Positions 1-8,749 of a stretch of DNA of 64,000 nt are shown piece by piece. The position numbers and the translations under genes were made by a program. The stretch's first letter is position 1. Each line of letters starts with the position of its first letter. The DNA lies in NCBI GenBank assembly GCA_035293985.1, contig DATGLS010000048.1, positions 1 to 64,000 on the forward strand. Direction: 5' to 3'. Below the pieces are notes generated by a model, which saw nothing but the letters and a program-made list of their open reading frames with translations, was not told where the DNA came from and did not search any database. Source of the stretch: JAVDCA01 sp035293985. Lineage in GTDB: Bacteria; Pseudomonadota; Alphaproteobacteria; Rhizobiales; Xanthobacteraceae.

Positions 1-1985
1 AAGTCGACGACGGTCGCCTTAAACGGGATCTTTTCCAGATTGCCGCCTTTGCTCGCGAGCGCCTTAAGGTCGGCTGAATTTCCCGGCGCGATCTGGTCGA
101 TCCGCATGAGATGCGGCACCTCCTTGAAAATCGCCTGGCGCAGGGCAGCCAGCGAGTCGTAAGGCAGTTTCTTGCCCAGCACTTCGGACAAGGCGCGAAT
201 GATGGCCCAATCCTCGCGCGCCTCTCCGGGCGGAAAGCTCGCCCGATTGGCCATCTGCACCCGACCCTCGGTGTTGACGAAAAGACCGGACTTTTCGGTG
301 TAGGCAGCGCCCGGCAGGATTACGTCGGCGCGATGCGCTCCGTTATCGCCATGGGTGCCGATATAGATCACGAAAGTATCGTTAGGGACCTTGACCTCGT
401 CGGCGCCGAGCAGAAACAGGACATCGAGCGTGCCAAACGTCGTCATCTGCGCCGCGTTCAAACCGGCTGCGCCCGCCGCAAAGCCGACATCCAGCGCGCC
501 GACACGTGAGGCCGTATTCTGCAACACCGCAAAACCGTTCCAGCCGTCCTTGACCGCGCCGACATCGATCGCAAGCTTGGCAGCGACTGAAAGAATGGCG
601 GCGCCGTCGTGCCGCGACGTCGCATCCGCGCCAACCAGAACGATCGGGTTCTTCGCGTTTTTCAAGACATCCGCAAATGAATGCTTGCCGGCGGCAAGCT
701 CATTCAGGGAATCGACGCCCGCGCCAAGGTAATCGTAAGCGTAGGTCAAGTCGGCCTTGACGCCGATCACGCCGATCTTGAGTTGCCCGGTGCGCCAGCG
801 CTTGCGAATGCGCGCGTTGAGAACGGCGGCTTCTTTCCGCGGATTCGAGCCGACGATCAGTAGCGCGTCCGCCTGGTCGATGCCCGCAATGGTCGGGTTG
901 AAGATATAGGAGGCCCGCCCGGCGCCGGGATCGAAAGCATCCCCGCCCTGCACCGCAAGATTGACCGAGCCGCATTTCGCAAGCAGCTCCTTCAGCGCAA
1001 ACATTTCTTCAACCGCCGCAAGATCGCCGGCGATCGCGCCGATCCGCTTGCCGTCAGTGCGCCCCATCCTCGCGCCGATCGCCGCAAAGGCCTGTTGCCA
1101 GGATGCCGGCTGAAGCCTGCCGTTCGTCCGGATATAGGGATGATCGAGCCGCTGGGTGCGCAGGCCATCCACGATGTGGCGGGTCTTGTCGGAAATCCAT
1201 TCCTCGTTCACCGCTTCGTTGATCCGCGGCAGGATCCGCATCACCTCACGGCCGCGCGTATCGACCCGGATCGCCGAGCCCACGCCGTCCATCACGTCGA
1301 CGGATTGGGTTTTGCCCAACTCCCAAGGCCGTGCCGCAAACGCGTACGGCTTTGAGGTCAACGCGCCCACCGGGCAAATATCGACGAGATTGCCCTGCAG
1401 TTCGGAGGTCAGCGCGCCCTCCAGATAGGTCGTGATCTCCATGTCCTCGCCGCGGCCCATCGCTCCCATTTCCGGAACGCCGCAGACTTCGGCGGAGAAG
1501 CGAACGCACCGCGTGCATTGAATGCACCGATTCATCGACGTCTTGACCAGCGCTCCGAGATATTTGTCCTCCACCGCGCGCTTGTTCTCAGCGAAACGGG
1601 AGGTGTCGACGCCATACCCCATCGCCTGATCCTGCAGGTCGCACTCCCCGCCCTGATCGCAGATCGGGCAATCCAGCGGATGGTTGATCAAGAGAAATTC
1701 CATCACGCCTTCGCGCGCCTTCTTCACCATCGGCGTGCGGGTGTTCACCTCGGGCGGCTCGCCCTTCGGCCCCGGTCGGCAGTCGCGCACGCCCCAGGCG
1801 CACGACGCCACCGGCTTGGGCGAGCCCTTGAGCTCGACCAGGCACATGCGGCAGTTGCCGGCGATCGAGAGCCGCTCGTGGAAGCAGAAGCGCGGAATCT
1901 CGGCGCCGGCCGCCTCGCACGCCTGCAGCAGCGTGTACTCGGGCGGGACGTCGATCTCTTTGCCGTCGACGATGAGCTTGCTCAT
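1..1985 (-). CDS. nuoG: NADH-quinone oxidoreductase subunit G (3' end beyond window)
   Basis: This is the iron-sulfur subunit of the peripheral arm of respiratory complex I, which passes electrons from NuoF/NuoE towards the quinone site. The start is the ATG at 1983-1985, giving a protein beginning MSKLIVDGKEIDVP. The N-terminal 2Fe-2S ferredoxin domain shows PRFCFHERL and GNCRMCLVE, followed by the CPICDQGGECDLQD cluster motif, CIHCTRC and then the molybdopterin-oxidoreductase-like fold. About 661 codons are visible. Alphaproteobacterial NuoG is about 690 residues, so only a short C-terminal piece is missing past position 1. It is the last visible gene of the nuo operon, 15 nt after the DUF3291 gene. 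The identification is secure. Confidence 0.96.
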   Translation of the reverse strand, partial: MSKLIVDGKEIDVPPEYTLLQACEAAGAEIPRFCFHERLSIAGNCRMCLVELKGSPKPVASCAWGVRDCRPGPKGEPPEVNTRTPMVKKAREGVMEFLLINHPLDCPICDQGGECDLQDQAMGYGVDTSRFAENKRAVEDKYLGALVKTSMNRCIQCTRCVRFSAEVCGVPEMGAMGRGEDMEITTYLEGALTSELQGNLVDICPVGALTSKPYAFAARPWELGKTQSVDVMDGVGSAIRVDTRGREVMRILPRINEAVNEEWISDKTRHIVDGLRTQRLDHPYIRTNGRLQPASWQQAFAAIGARMGRTDGKRIGAIAGDLAAVEEMFALKELLAKCGSVNLAVQGGDAFDPGAGRASYIFNPTIAGIDQADALLIVGSNPRKEAAVLNARIRKRWRTGQLKIGVIGVKADLTYAYDYLGAGVDSLNELAAGKHSFADVLKNAKNPIVLVGADATSRHDGAAILSVAAKLAIDVGAVKDGWNGFAVLQNTASRVGALDVGFAAGAAGLNAAQMTTFGTLDVLFLLGADEVKVPNDTFVIYIGTHGDNGAHRADVILPGAAYTEKSGLFVNTEGRVQMANRASFPPGEAREDWAIIRALSEVLGKKLPYDSLAALRQAIFKEVPHLMRIDQIAPGNSADLKALASKGGNLEKIPFKATVVD

Positions 1986-2000
1986 ATCGTCATTCCACCG

Positions 2001-2477
2001 TCAGGCGCAGCGCGCCGATCTCCATAACTTCGCCGATTCCACGTCCTGCCAGCCGAACGCATGCTCGCTCGGCCCGTGCTTCTTCAGATGCTCGAGCCGC
2101 TCGACCGCCTCCTGCACGCTCGGCCGGTGGCCGGCGGGGACGTGCCAGAGCACGAAATAGGCGACGTCGAGCTTCTCGAACCAATCGTGCTTGCGCGCAT
2201 AGAAGCGCTTGTGCACGGTCTGCCAGACGAACTTCTCCAGGGCCTCGATGCTCTCCCACACCGACAGATTGACCGCCATCAGCGGATCGCCGTCGTACGG
2301 CCGGGTGTCGGTCGCGTTGCCGGTGGCGTCGGTGTAGCGCCACACGAAGCCGGGCGAGGGCTCGGCGAGCGCGTTGACGCGCTCGAGGTTGTTCATGAAA
2401 TCCGCCATGCGCGGATCGTCCGTCTCGTAGCGGAAGCGCCCGATATTGAGCTGGGCGACATGAATGGCCTCGGTCAT
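2001..2477 (-). CDS. DUF3291-family protein inside nuo operon
   Basis: A 158-residue soluble protein starting MTEAIHVAQLNIGRF with no signal peptide or membrane segment. The N-terminal AQLNIGRFRYETDDPRM stretch and the central NLSVWESIEALEKFV and HKRFYARKHDWFEKL segments match the DUF3291 family, a ferredoxin-like dimeric alpha/beta barrel fold related to monooxygenase-like proteins. Function is unknown. The start is supported by an AGGGGAGG ribosome binding site just upstream of the ATG at 2477. It lies between nuoF (11 nt away) and nuoG (15 nt away) and so is almost certainly cotranscribed with complex I, but nothing in the sequence shows that it is a subunit. Confidence 0.85.
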   Translation of the reverse strand: MTEAIHVAQLNIGRFRYETDDPRMADFMNNLERVNALAEPSPGFVWRYTDATGNATDTRPYDGDPLMAVNLSVWESIEALEKFVWQTVHKRFYARKHDWFEKLDVAYFVLWHVPAGHRPSVQEAVERLEHLKKHGPSEHAFGWQDVESAKLWRSARCA

Positions 2478-2488
2478 GCCCGCCTCCC

Positions 2489-3790
2489 CTACTCCGCCGC
2501 GACCCGCACCGGCTCGGGATGCGGGTTTGCCGCATACTGGTCGATGCGCCGCTCGATCTCGGGACGGAAGTGGCGCAGCAGGCCCTGCACGGGCCACGCG
2601 GCGCCGTCGCCGAACGCGCAGATGGTGTGGCCCTCGATCTGCTTCGTCACCTCGAACAGCATGTCGATCTCTTTTTTGTGCGCCCGGCCCTCCGCCATGC
2701 GGGTGAGCACGCGCCACATCCAGCCCATGCCCTCGCGGCAGGGCGTGCACTGGCCGCAGCTCTCGTGCTTGTAGAAATACGAGATGCGCGCCATCGCGCG
2801 GATGATGTCGGTCGACTTGTCCATCACGATGATGGCGGCGGTGCCGAGCGCCGACTTGACGGCCGCGAGCCCATCGAAATCCATCTTGAGGTCGTCGCAC
2901 ATCGCGGCCGGCACCAGCGGCATCGAGGAGCCGCCCGGGATCACGGCGAGCAGGTTGTCCCAGCCGCCGCGCACGCCGCCGGCATGTTTTTCGAGGATCT
3001 CGCGCAGCGGCGTGCCCATCGCCTCCTCGACGTTGCACGGCCGCTCGACGTGGCCTGAGACGCAATAGAGCTTGGTGCCGGTATTGTTCTGCCGGCCGAT
3101 GCCCGCGAACCAGGCGGCGCCGCGGCGCATGATGTCGGGCACCTGCGCGATGGTCTCGACGTTGTTGACCGTGGTGGGGCAGCCGTAGAGGCCCATGTTG
3201 GCCGGGAACGGCGGCTTGAGCCGCGGCTGGCCCTTCTTGCCCTCGAGGCTTTCGAGCAGCGCGGTCTCCTCGCCGCAGATATAGGCGCCGGCGCCGTGGT
3301 GCACGATGACGTCGAAGTCCCAGCCGTGCACGTTGTCCTTGCCGATCAGCTTCGCGTCATAGGCCTGATCCACGGCCGCCTGCAGGCGCTCGCGCTCGCG
3401 GATGAACTCGCCGCGCACATAGATGTAGGCGGCGTGCGCGCCCATCGCGAAGGACGCGATCAGGCAGCCCTCGACGAGAAGATGCGGATCGTGCCGCATG
3501 ATCTCGCGGTCCTTGCACGTGCCGGGCTCGGATTCATCCGCATTGACGACCAGATAGTGCGGCCGCTCGCCGAGCTGCTTGGGCATGAACGACCATTTGA
3601 GCCCGGTCGGGAAGCCGGCGCCGCCGCGGCCGCGCTGGCCCGACGACTTCACCTCGTTGATGATGGCGTCGCGGCCCTTCTCCAGGATCGCCTTGGTGCC
3701 GTCCCAGGCGCCGCGCTTGCGCGCGCCATCGAGGCCGAAATCGCCCTGGCCGTAGAGGTTCTGGAAGATGCGGTCCTTGTCGTCGAGCAT
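2489..3790 (-). CDS. nuoF: NADH-quinone oxidoreductase subunit F
   Basis: This subunit carries the NADH and FMN sites and a 4Fe-4S cluster and is the electron entry point of complex I. It has 433 residues, the usual length. The glycine-rich motif GRGGAGFPTGLKW near residue 55-67 is the FMN/NADH-binding loop. ESCGQCTPCREG near residue 345 gives the first three cluster cysteines. The start MLDDKDRIFQNLYGQGDFGL is typical of the alphaproteobacterial enzyme. It follows nuoE by 3 nt, implying translational coupling. Confidence 0.97.
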   Translation of the reverse strand: MLDDKDRIFQNLYGQGDFGLDGARKRGAWDGTKAILEKGRDAIINEVKSSGQRGRGGAGFPTGLKWSFMPKQLGERPHYLVVNADESEPGTCKDREIMRHDPHLLVEGCLIASFAMGAHAAYIYVRGEFIRERERLQAAVDQAYDAKLIGKDNVHGWDFDVIVHHGAGAYICGEETALLESLEGKKGQPRLKPPFPANMGLYGCPTTVNNVETIAQVPDIMRRGAAWFAGIGRQNNTGTKLYCVSGHVERPCNVEEAMGTPLREILEKHAGGVRGGWDNLLAVIPGGSSMPLVPAAMCDDLKMDFDGLAAVKSALGTAAIIVMDKSTDIIRAMARISYFYKHESCGQCTPCREGMGWMWRVLTRMAEGRAHKKEIDMLFEVTKQIEGHTICAFGDGAAWPVQGLLRHFRPEIERRIDQYAANPHPEPVRVAAE

Positions 3791-3793
3791 CGT

Positions 3794-4408
3794 TCAGGCC
3801 TTGACTGTCTTCAGCGTGGTCGCGCCGCCAACCGGCGCCGACATCTGCCGGTCGATCTGCGGGCCGGGCTTGACGGGCTTGCCGCTCGCGATGCCGTCGA
3901 GCACGCGGCCGAAGCTTTGCGCGGTCAGGTCCTCGTAGGTGTCGCGGCCGATCAGCACCATCGGCGCGTTGACGCAGGCGCCGAGGCACTCGACCTCCTC
4001 CCAGGAGAAATCGCCGTCCGCCGAGACGTGGAACGGCTCGTGGTGGATGCGCTCGCGGCACACTTTGAACAGCTCGTCCGAGCCGCGCAGCATGCACGGC
4101 GTCGTCCCGCACACCTGGATGTGCGCCTTCTTGCCGACCGGCGACAAGAGAAACATCGTGTAGAAGGTCGCGACCTCGAGCACCCGGATGTAAGCCATGC
4201 CGAGCAGATCGGCGACGTACTCGATCGCCTTCTGCGACGTCCAACCGCCCGCCTGCTCCTGCGCGCGCCACAAGAGTGGGATCACGGCCGACGCCTGCCG
4301 CCCCTCCGGATACTTGGCGATCTGCTGCTTCGCCCAGGCGAGATTTTCCGCCGTGAAGGCGAATTCCTTCGGCTGAAGCTCGGCGGGGGCGAGACGGCGG
4401 ACGGACAT
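3794..4408 (-). CDS. nuoE: NADH-quinone oxidoreductase subunit E
   Basis: The thioredoxin-fold 2Fe-2S subunit of the NADH dehydrogenase module of complex I. It has 204 residues, beginning MSVRRLAPAELQPKEFAF. The cluster cysteines are visible in QVCGTTPCMLRG (near residue 100) and ECLGACVNAP (near residue 144). Length and the VATFYTMF segment fit the family. It is separated from nuoF by 3 nt and from the upstream small secreted gene by 19 nt. Confidence 0.97.
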   Translation of the reverse strand: MSVRRLAPAELQPKEFAFTAENLAWAKQQIAKYPEGRQASAVIPLLWRAQEQAGGWTSQKAIEYVADLLGMAYIRVLEVATFYTMFLLSPVGKKAHIQVCGTTPCMLRGSDELFKVCRERIHHEPFHVSADGDFSWEEVECLGACVNAPMVLIGRDTYEDLTAQSFGRVLDGIASGKPVKPGPQIDRQMSAPVGGATTLKTVKA

Positions 4409-4427
4409 TGCGCGTTCTCTTGTATGG

Positions 4428-4661
4428 TTACTGCACCGGTTTGCAGTAGCGCGTGGTGAGGGCCGGCGAGTTTGGCGTTTCGGTCACGAAGCAGAAGTAG
4501 AGTTTCTCCTTCTGCTGCAGATAGAGCGCTCCACCGCCGCTCGCAGGCGCGCTCACGCCGACGATCGTGAAGCCCTGTGCCAGCAGGCTCTGGACGGTGT
4601 CGGCCGCGAAAGCCGGCGTCGCGAAGGCGGTGAGCACCGCGATTGCAATTGCATACTTCAT
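4428..4661 (-). CDS. Small secreted protein of unknown function within nuo operon
   Basis: A 77-residue protein with a clear signal peptide (MKYAIAIAVLTAFATPAFA, cleaved after about residue 19) and a mature part of under 60 residues with two cysteines (YFCFVTE and TRYCKP) that could form a periplasmic disulfide. I do not recognise a family. Its start codon overlaps the stop of nuoD by 4 nt and it lies 19 nt before nuoE, so it is translated from the nuo transcript. A periplasmic product from an operon for a membrane/cytoplasmic complex is unexpected. Confidence 0.75.
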   Translation of the reverse strand: MKYAIAIAVLTAFATPAFAADTVQSLLAQGFTIVGVSAPASGGGALYLQQKEKLYFCFVTETPNSPALTTRYCKPVQ

Positions 4662-5851
4662 CGATCAACCTCCCCGAAAACGATGTCGATAGAACCCAGG
4701 ATGGCCGCCACGTCCGCCAGCATGTGGTGCTGGCAGAGAAACTCCATGGCGGAGAGATGCGCGAAACCGGGCGCGCGGATCTTGCACTTGTATGGCTTGT
4801 TGCTGCCGTCGGCGACGAGGTAGACGCCGAACTCGCCCTTGGGCGCCTCGACGGCGGCATACACCTCGCCGGCCGGCACGTGGAAGCCCTCGGTGTAGAG
4901 CTTGAAATGATGGATCAGCGCCTCCATCGAGCGCTTCATCTCGCTGCGCTTGGGCGGCACGATCTTGTGGTCGATGGCGCTCACCGGCCCTTGCCCGTCG
5001 GCGCCGCGCAGCTTGGCGATGCACTGCTTCATGATGCGCAGCGACTGGCGCATCTCCTCCATGCGAATGACATAACGGTCGTAGCAGTCGCCGTGCTTGC
5101 CGACCGGGATGTCGAACTCGAGCTCGGAATAGCACTCGTAGGGCTGCGCGCGGCGCAGGTCCCAGGGCGCGCCCGAGCCGCGCACCATGACGCCCGAGAA
5201 TCCGCGCGCCCAGGCCTCGTCGAGCGTGACGACGCCGATGTCGACGTTGCGCTGCTTGAAGATGCGATTTTCGGTGAGTAGCGTCTCGAGGTCGTCGCAC
5301 ACCTTCTGGCATGGATCGCAGAACGCCTCGATGTCGTCGATCAGCTTCGGCGGCAGATCCCAGTGCACGCCGCCGACGCGAAAATAGTTCGCGTGCATGC
5401 GGCTGCCGGAGGCGCGCTCGTAGAAGCCCATGAGCTTCTCGCGCTCCTCGAAGCCCCACAGCGGTGGGGTCAGCGCGCCGACGTCCATCGCCTGGGTGGT
5501 CACGTTGAGCAGATGCGAGAGCAGCCGGCCGATCTCGGCATAGAGCACGCGGATGATCTGGCCGCGCTTGGGCACCTCGAGGCCGAGCAGCTTCTCGGCC
5601 GCGAGGCAGAACGCGTGCTCCTGGTTCATCGGCGCGACGTAGTCGAGCCGGTCGAAATAGGGGATCGCCTGCGGATAGGTCTTGTACTCGATCAGCTTCT
5701 CGGTACCGCGGTGGAGCAGGCCGATATGCGGATCGACCCGCTCGACCACTTCGCCGTCGAGCTCGAGCACGAGGCGCAGCACGCCGTGCGCGGCCGGATG
5801 CTGCGGCCCAAAATTGATGGTGAAGTTGCGGAGGTTCTCCTCGGCCATCAC
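4658..5851 (-). CDS. nuoD: NADH-quinone oxidoreductase subunit D
   Basis: The 49-kDa-type subunit that forms the quinone-binding cavity with NuoB. It has 397 residues, the standard alphaproteobacterial length. The N-terminal INFGPQHPAAHGVLRLVLEL segment is the family signature, with GLLHRGTEKLIEYKTY and YVAPMNQEHAFCLA following. The start MMAEEN overlaps the end of the thioesterase gene by 4 nt. Either of the two adjacent ATG codons (5851 or 5848) could be used. Confidence 0.97.
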   Translation of the reverse strand: MMAEENLRNFTINFGPQHPAAHGVLRLVLELDGEVVERVDPHIGLLHRGTEKLIEYKTYPQAIPYFDRLDYVAPMNQEHAFCLAAEKLLGLEVPKRGQIIRVLYAEIGRLLSHLLNVTTQAMDVGALTPPLWGFEEREKLMGFYERASGSRMHANYFRVGGVHWDLPPKLIDDIEAFCDPCQKVCDDLETLLTENRIFKQRNVDIGVVTLDEAWARGFSGVMVRGSGAPWDLRRAQPYECYSELEFDIPVGKHGDCYDRYVIRMEEMRQSLRIMKQCIAKLRGADGQGPVSAIDHKIVPPKRSEMKRSMEALIHHFKLYTEGFHVPAGEVYAAVEAPKGEFGVYLVADGSNKPYKCKIRAPGFAHLSAMEFLCQHHMLADVAAILGSIDIVFGEVDR

Positions 5852-6285
5852 ACCTTCTCCGCCACGGGGGCTTTTGCCGCCTTGGCGGCCACATTGGCGT
5901 TGAACTTGTCCCAGGCGACCACGAAGCGCTCGTGACGACCCTTGCCTATCTGATCGACGCCATCGTGGGCGACGACCTCGAAAGAGATTTTACGTCCGGC
6001 GACGTCGGTGCATTTGACGTCGACTGTTACGGCAAAGCCCGGTGGCGTCGCGGCGGTGTGGTTCACGTCGATATGCACGCCGAGGCTGCCCTCGCCCGCA
6101 TCGAGATGCGGCGCCATGAGCTGCATGCAGGCCCATTCCATCAGGCCGACCATGTAGCCGGTCGCGAACACGCGCGGCATCGTCTGGAAGTCGGCGACCT
6201 CCGGATAGAGGTGCGGGACCGTCTTGTTCTCCGGCACGCGGTAGACGAAGCGGTGCGTCAGGCCGGGCGTGAGGGTCGGTTTCAT
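5848..6285 (-). CDS. FlK-like hotdog thioesterase family protein
   Basis: A 145-residue single-domain hotdog protein. The pattern FATGYMVGLMEWACM (residues 40-55) followed by HIDVNHTAATPPGF (about 71-84) resembles the fluoroacetyl-CoA-thioesterase (FlK) group, in which a Thr, a Glu and a His form the active site; the Glu and the His can be placed here. Likely role: hydrolysis of a small acyl-CoA, substrate unknown. It lies between nuoC (4 nt) and nuoD (4-nt overlap), so it is cotranscribed with complex I. Fluoroacetate resistance is not implied, because the fold is shared by many acyl-CoA thioesterases. Confidence 0.8.
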   Translation of the reverse strand: MKPTLTPGLTHRFVYRVPENKTVPHLYPEVADFQTMPRVFATGYMVGLMEWACMQLMAPHLDAGEGSLGVHIDVNHTAATPPGFAVTVDVKCTDVAGRKISFEVVAHDGVDQIGKGRHERFVVAWDKFNANVAAKAAKAPVAEKV

Positions 6286-6289
6286 CGCC

Positions 6290-6895
6290 TCACGAGCCTT
6301 TGGCCTTCTCGTCGCCCGGCAGCACGTAATCGGTGCCTTCCCACGGCGAGAGGAAATCGAAATTGCGGAATTCCTGGGCGAGCCGCACCTTGTCGTAGAC
6401 GACGCGCTTCTGCTCGTCGTCCCAGCGCACCTCGACGAAGCCGGTGAGCGGAAAGTCCTTGCGCAGCGGATGACCCTGGAAGCCGTAATCGGTGAGGATA
6501 CGGCGCATGTCCGGATGGCCGGAAAAAAGCACGCCGTAGAGATCGTAGGTCTCGCGCTCGAACCAGTTGGCGCCCGGGAAGACGTCGATCAGCGACGGCA
6601 CCGGCGTCCCCTCGTCGGTCTCGACCTTCACGCGCACGCGCGCATTCTTGGTGGGCGAGAGGAAATGATAGACCACGTCGAAGCGCTTCTCGCGCGACGG
6701 CCAGTCGACCGCGGTCACGTCGATGATGCAGACGAAGCGGCAGCGCTCGTCGTCGCGCAGGAACGTCGCGACCTCGACGATGTCGGCCGCCTTGGCGGTG
6801 AGCGTGAGCTCGCCGTGCGCGACCGTGTGGCCGGTGACGGCGCCCGCCAGCGCACCCGCGATCGTCTCTCCCAGCCGTTCCAGCGTCTCGTCCAT
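6290..6895 (-). CDS. nuoC: NADH-quinone oxidoreductase subunit C
   Basis: The 30-kDa-type subunit of the complex I connecting module. It has 201 residues, starting MDETLERLGETIAGAL. The family signature is visible as ERETYDLYGVLFSGHPDMRR followed by DYGFQGHPLRKDFPL, near residues 120-155. It is encoded separately from nuoD, as usual in alphaproteobacteria. It follows the cupin gene by 18 nt and precedes the thioesterase by 4 nt. Confidence 0.97.
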   Translation of the reverse strand: MDETLERLGETIAGALAGAVTGHTVAHGELTLTAKAADIVEVATFLRDDERCRFVCIIDVTAVDWPSREKRFDVVYHFLSPTKNARVRVKVETDEGTPVPSLIDVFPGANWFERETYDLYGVLFSGHPDMRRILTDYGFQGHPLRKDFPLTGFVEVRWDDEQKRVVYDKVRLAQEFRNFDFLSPWEGTDYVLPGDEKAKGS

Positions 6896-6913
6896 CTCGT
6901 CAGCCCGAAAGTC

Positions 6914-7243
6914 TCAATCCACGATGAAAAGGCGCGCGCCCTTGTCGGTGTGCGAGCGGTGCGCGCCGTCGTCATCGGCCACCTGGTAGCTCTGCCCGGC
7001 GGTGAGGCGGAACGAGCGGCCGTCCTTGAGGTCGGTCGTCATCTCGCCGTCGACGCAGAAGATGATGTGGCCCTTGCTGCACCAATGATCGGCGACGTAG
7101 CCGGGCGAGTAGTCGACGAGCCGCACCCGGATGTCGCCGAACTGGCGCGTGCGCCACGTCGCCACCCCGGCGTCGCCACGGTGCGTCGTCGGCTCGACGC
7201 CCGCCCAGTCGGTGGTGCCGAACGGGATGTTGTCGATCCGCAT
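6914..7243 (-). CDS. Small cupin-fold protein (DHCW-motif type)
   Basis: A 109-residue single cupin domain beginning MRIDNIPFGTTDWAGVEP. The central YVADHWCSKGHIIFCVDGEM segment carries the His-Trp-Cys/His arrangement of small cupins annotated as DHCW-motif proteins, and a second cupin motif follows (RLTAGQSYQV). Function is unknown; a metal- or ligand-binding role is plausible. It starts 5 nt after the stop of nuoB. An in-frame GTG overlapping that stop (7252) is an alternative start adding three residues. It is inserted between nuoB and nuoC. Confidence 0.82.
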   Translation of the reverse strand: MRIDNIPFGTTDWAGVEPTTHRGDAGVATWRTRQFGDIRVRLVDYSPGYVADHWCSKGHIIFCVDGEMTTDLKDGRSFRLTAGQSYQVADDDGAHRSHTDKGARLFIVD

Positions 7244-7248
7244 GCCGC

Positions 7249-7824
7249 TCACCGCTCGATCGTGCCGGTGCGGCGGATCTTCTTCTGCAGCAGCAGCACG
7301 CCGTAGAGCAGCGCCTCGGCGGTCGGCGGGCAGCCCGGCACGTAGATGTCGACCGGCACGATGCGGTCGCAGCCGCGCACCACCGCATAAGAATAATGAT
7401 AGTACCCGCCGCCGTTGGCGCACGAGCCCATCGAGATGACGTACCGCGGCTCCGGCATCTGGTCGTAGACCTTGCGCAGCGCCGGGGCCATCTTGTTGGT
7501 GAGCGTGCCGGCGACGATCATCACGTCGGACTGGCGCGGGCTTCCGCGCGGCGCGAAGCCGAAGCGCTCGACGTCGTAGCGCGGCATCGACACCTGCATC
7601 ATCTCGACCGCACAGCAGGCCAAGCCAAATGTCATCCACATGAGCGAGCCGGTGCGCGCCCAGGTGATGAGGTCGTCGGCCGCAGTGACGAGAAAGCCCT
7701 TGTCGGACAGTTCCGTATTGAGGCCGGCGAAATAGGGATCATCGGCGCCGATCGGCTTGCCGGTGCGAGGATCGAGGATGCCGGTCGCGGCGGGCGCGAC
7801 GGCCGGACGCTCGGTCACAGTCAT
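7249..7824 (-). CDS. nuoB: NADH-quinone oxidoreductase subunit B
   Basis: The subunit that binds the terminal 4Fe-4S cluster N2 next to quinone. It has 191 residues. Cluster cysteines are seen in the vicinal pair of LACCAVEMMQV, in MGSCANGGGYYHYSY and in PGCPPTAEALLYG. The N-terminal extension of about 50 residues before the conserved core is normal for this group. It follows nuoA by 70 nt, the largest gap in the operon. Confidence 0.97.
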   Translation of the reverse strand: MTVTERPAVAPAATGILDPRTGKPIGADDPYFAGLNTELSDKGFLVTAADDLITWARTGSLMWMTFGLACCAVEMMQVSMPRYDVERFGFAPRGSPRQSDVMIVAGTLTNKMAPALRKVYDQMPEPRYVISMGSCANGGGYYHYSYAVVRGCDRIVPVDIYVPGCPPTAEALLYGVLLLQKKIRRTGTIER

Positions 7825-7894
7825 GCGAGCGCTCCCATGTCAGGAACAACGTCAGGTACGGTGTTGCGGGCGATGTCGGGGCGAAGGGCGCCGC

Positions 7895-8260
7895 TCAATC
7901 CCATTCGAGCGCTCCCTTCTTCCACTCATAGATAAAGCCGATCGTGAGAACCGCAAGGAATACCATCATCGACCAGAAGCCGAGCGGGCCCAATTGCTTG
8001 AAGGCGACGGCCCAAGGAAAAAGAAAGGACACTTCGAGGTCGAAGATGATGAACAGGATGGCGACCAGGTAGAAACGCACATCGAAGCGCATGCGCGCGT
8101 CGTCGAAGGCATTGAAGCCGCACTCGTAGGCCGAGAGCTTCTCGGGATCGGGCTGCCGGTAGGCGACGATGAAGGGCGCGATCAGCAGGGCGAGACCGAT
8201 CGCCAGGGCGATACCGATGAAGACCACGAGAGGAAGATAATCCTGCAGAATGGTGTTCAT
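7895..8260 (-). CDS. nuoA: NADH-quinone oxidoreductase subunit A
   Basis: A small membrane subunit of complex I with 121 residues and three predicted transmembrane helices (about 10-30, 62-84 and 92-112). The conserved loop KLSAYECGFNAFDDARMRFD and the helix FLVAILFIIFDLEVSFLFPW are the NuoA/ND3 signatures. It is the first gene of the nuo operon, so the promoter should lie between 8261 and about 8500. Confidence 0.97.
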   Translation of the reverse strand: MNTILQDYLPLVVFIGIALAIGLALLIAPFIVAYRQPDPEKLSAYECGFNAFDDARMRFDVRFYLVAILFIIFDLEVSFLFPWAVAFKQLGPLGFWSMMVFLAVLTIGFIYEWKKGALEWD

Positions 8261-8721
8261 CGCCGCTCGCCGCCTCGCAGTTCATGTCCCGGAGAGTCGC
8301 ATGCAAGGTCGCGCCAACGGATCGCACCAAGCGGCGGCTCGCATGTCGCAAATCTTCGGATCGCCAAGCCTTAGATTCGTTCCACGAACGGGAGCGCGCG
8401 AGGCTTAGCGCAGTGCACATAAGGTGGCAAGCCAGCCTGTGGGCGGCGGAAATGTCGTGAAAATGTGGGGGACACGGGCCGCGGCACCCGACCCTCGTGA
8501 GCGGCGGGTCATCGTGCGCATTTGCTCGAAATGTCGGCAGCCGACCTGTCGGCGGAATGCAAAAAGAGTAAGGAGAGCCCCGACGAAACCCCCGTGACGC
8601 CGGAGCTCTCCCCCACGCCTCCGACCGACGCCCACGCGCCGGCTGAAGGCTGTCCCGAACCATGAATGCAGTTCCTGGCGCGCTTGTCGCACGCGTCGAA
8701 ATTTGCGTCGCCTCCGTATCG

Positions 8722-8749
8722 CTACGTAGCGTCAACCTACGTAGCGTCA
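8722..8749. repeat. Tandem 13-bp direct repeat upstream of BKACE gene
   Basis: The 13-mer CTACGTAGCGTCA occurs at 8722-8734 and again at 8737-8749, so the copies are 15 bp apart, and each contains the palindromic core TACGTA. A pair of direct repeats spaced 1.5 helical turns apart, 86 nt before the start codon at 8835, would suit a regulator binding site. The protein that would bind is unknown. Confidence 0.55.

Noticed and set aside
8405..8692. 95-codon minus-strand frame in the nuoA upstream region
   Set aside because: No ribosome site, Arg-rich composition and no family pattern.
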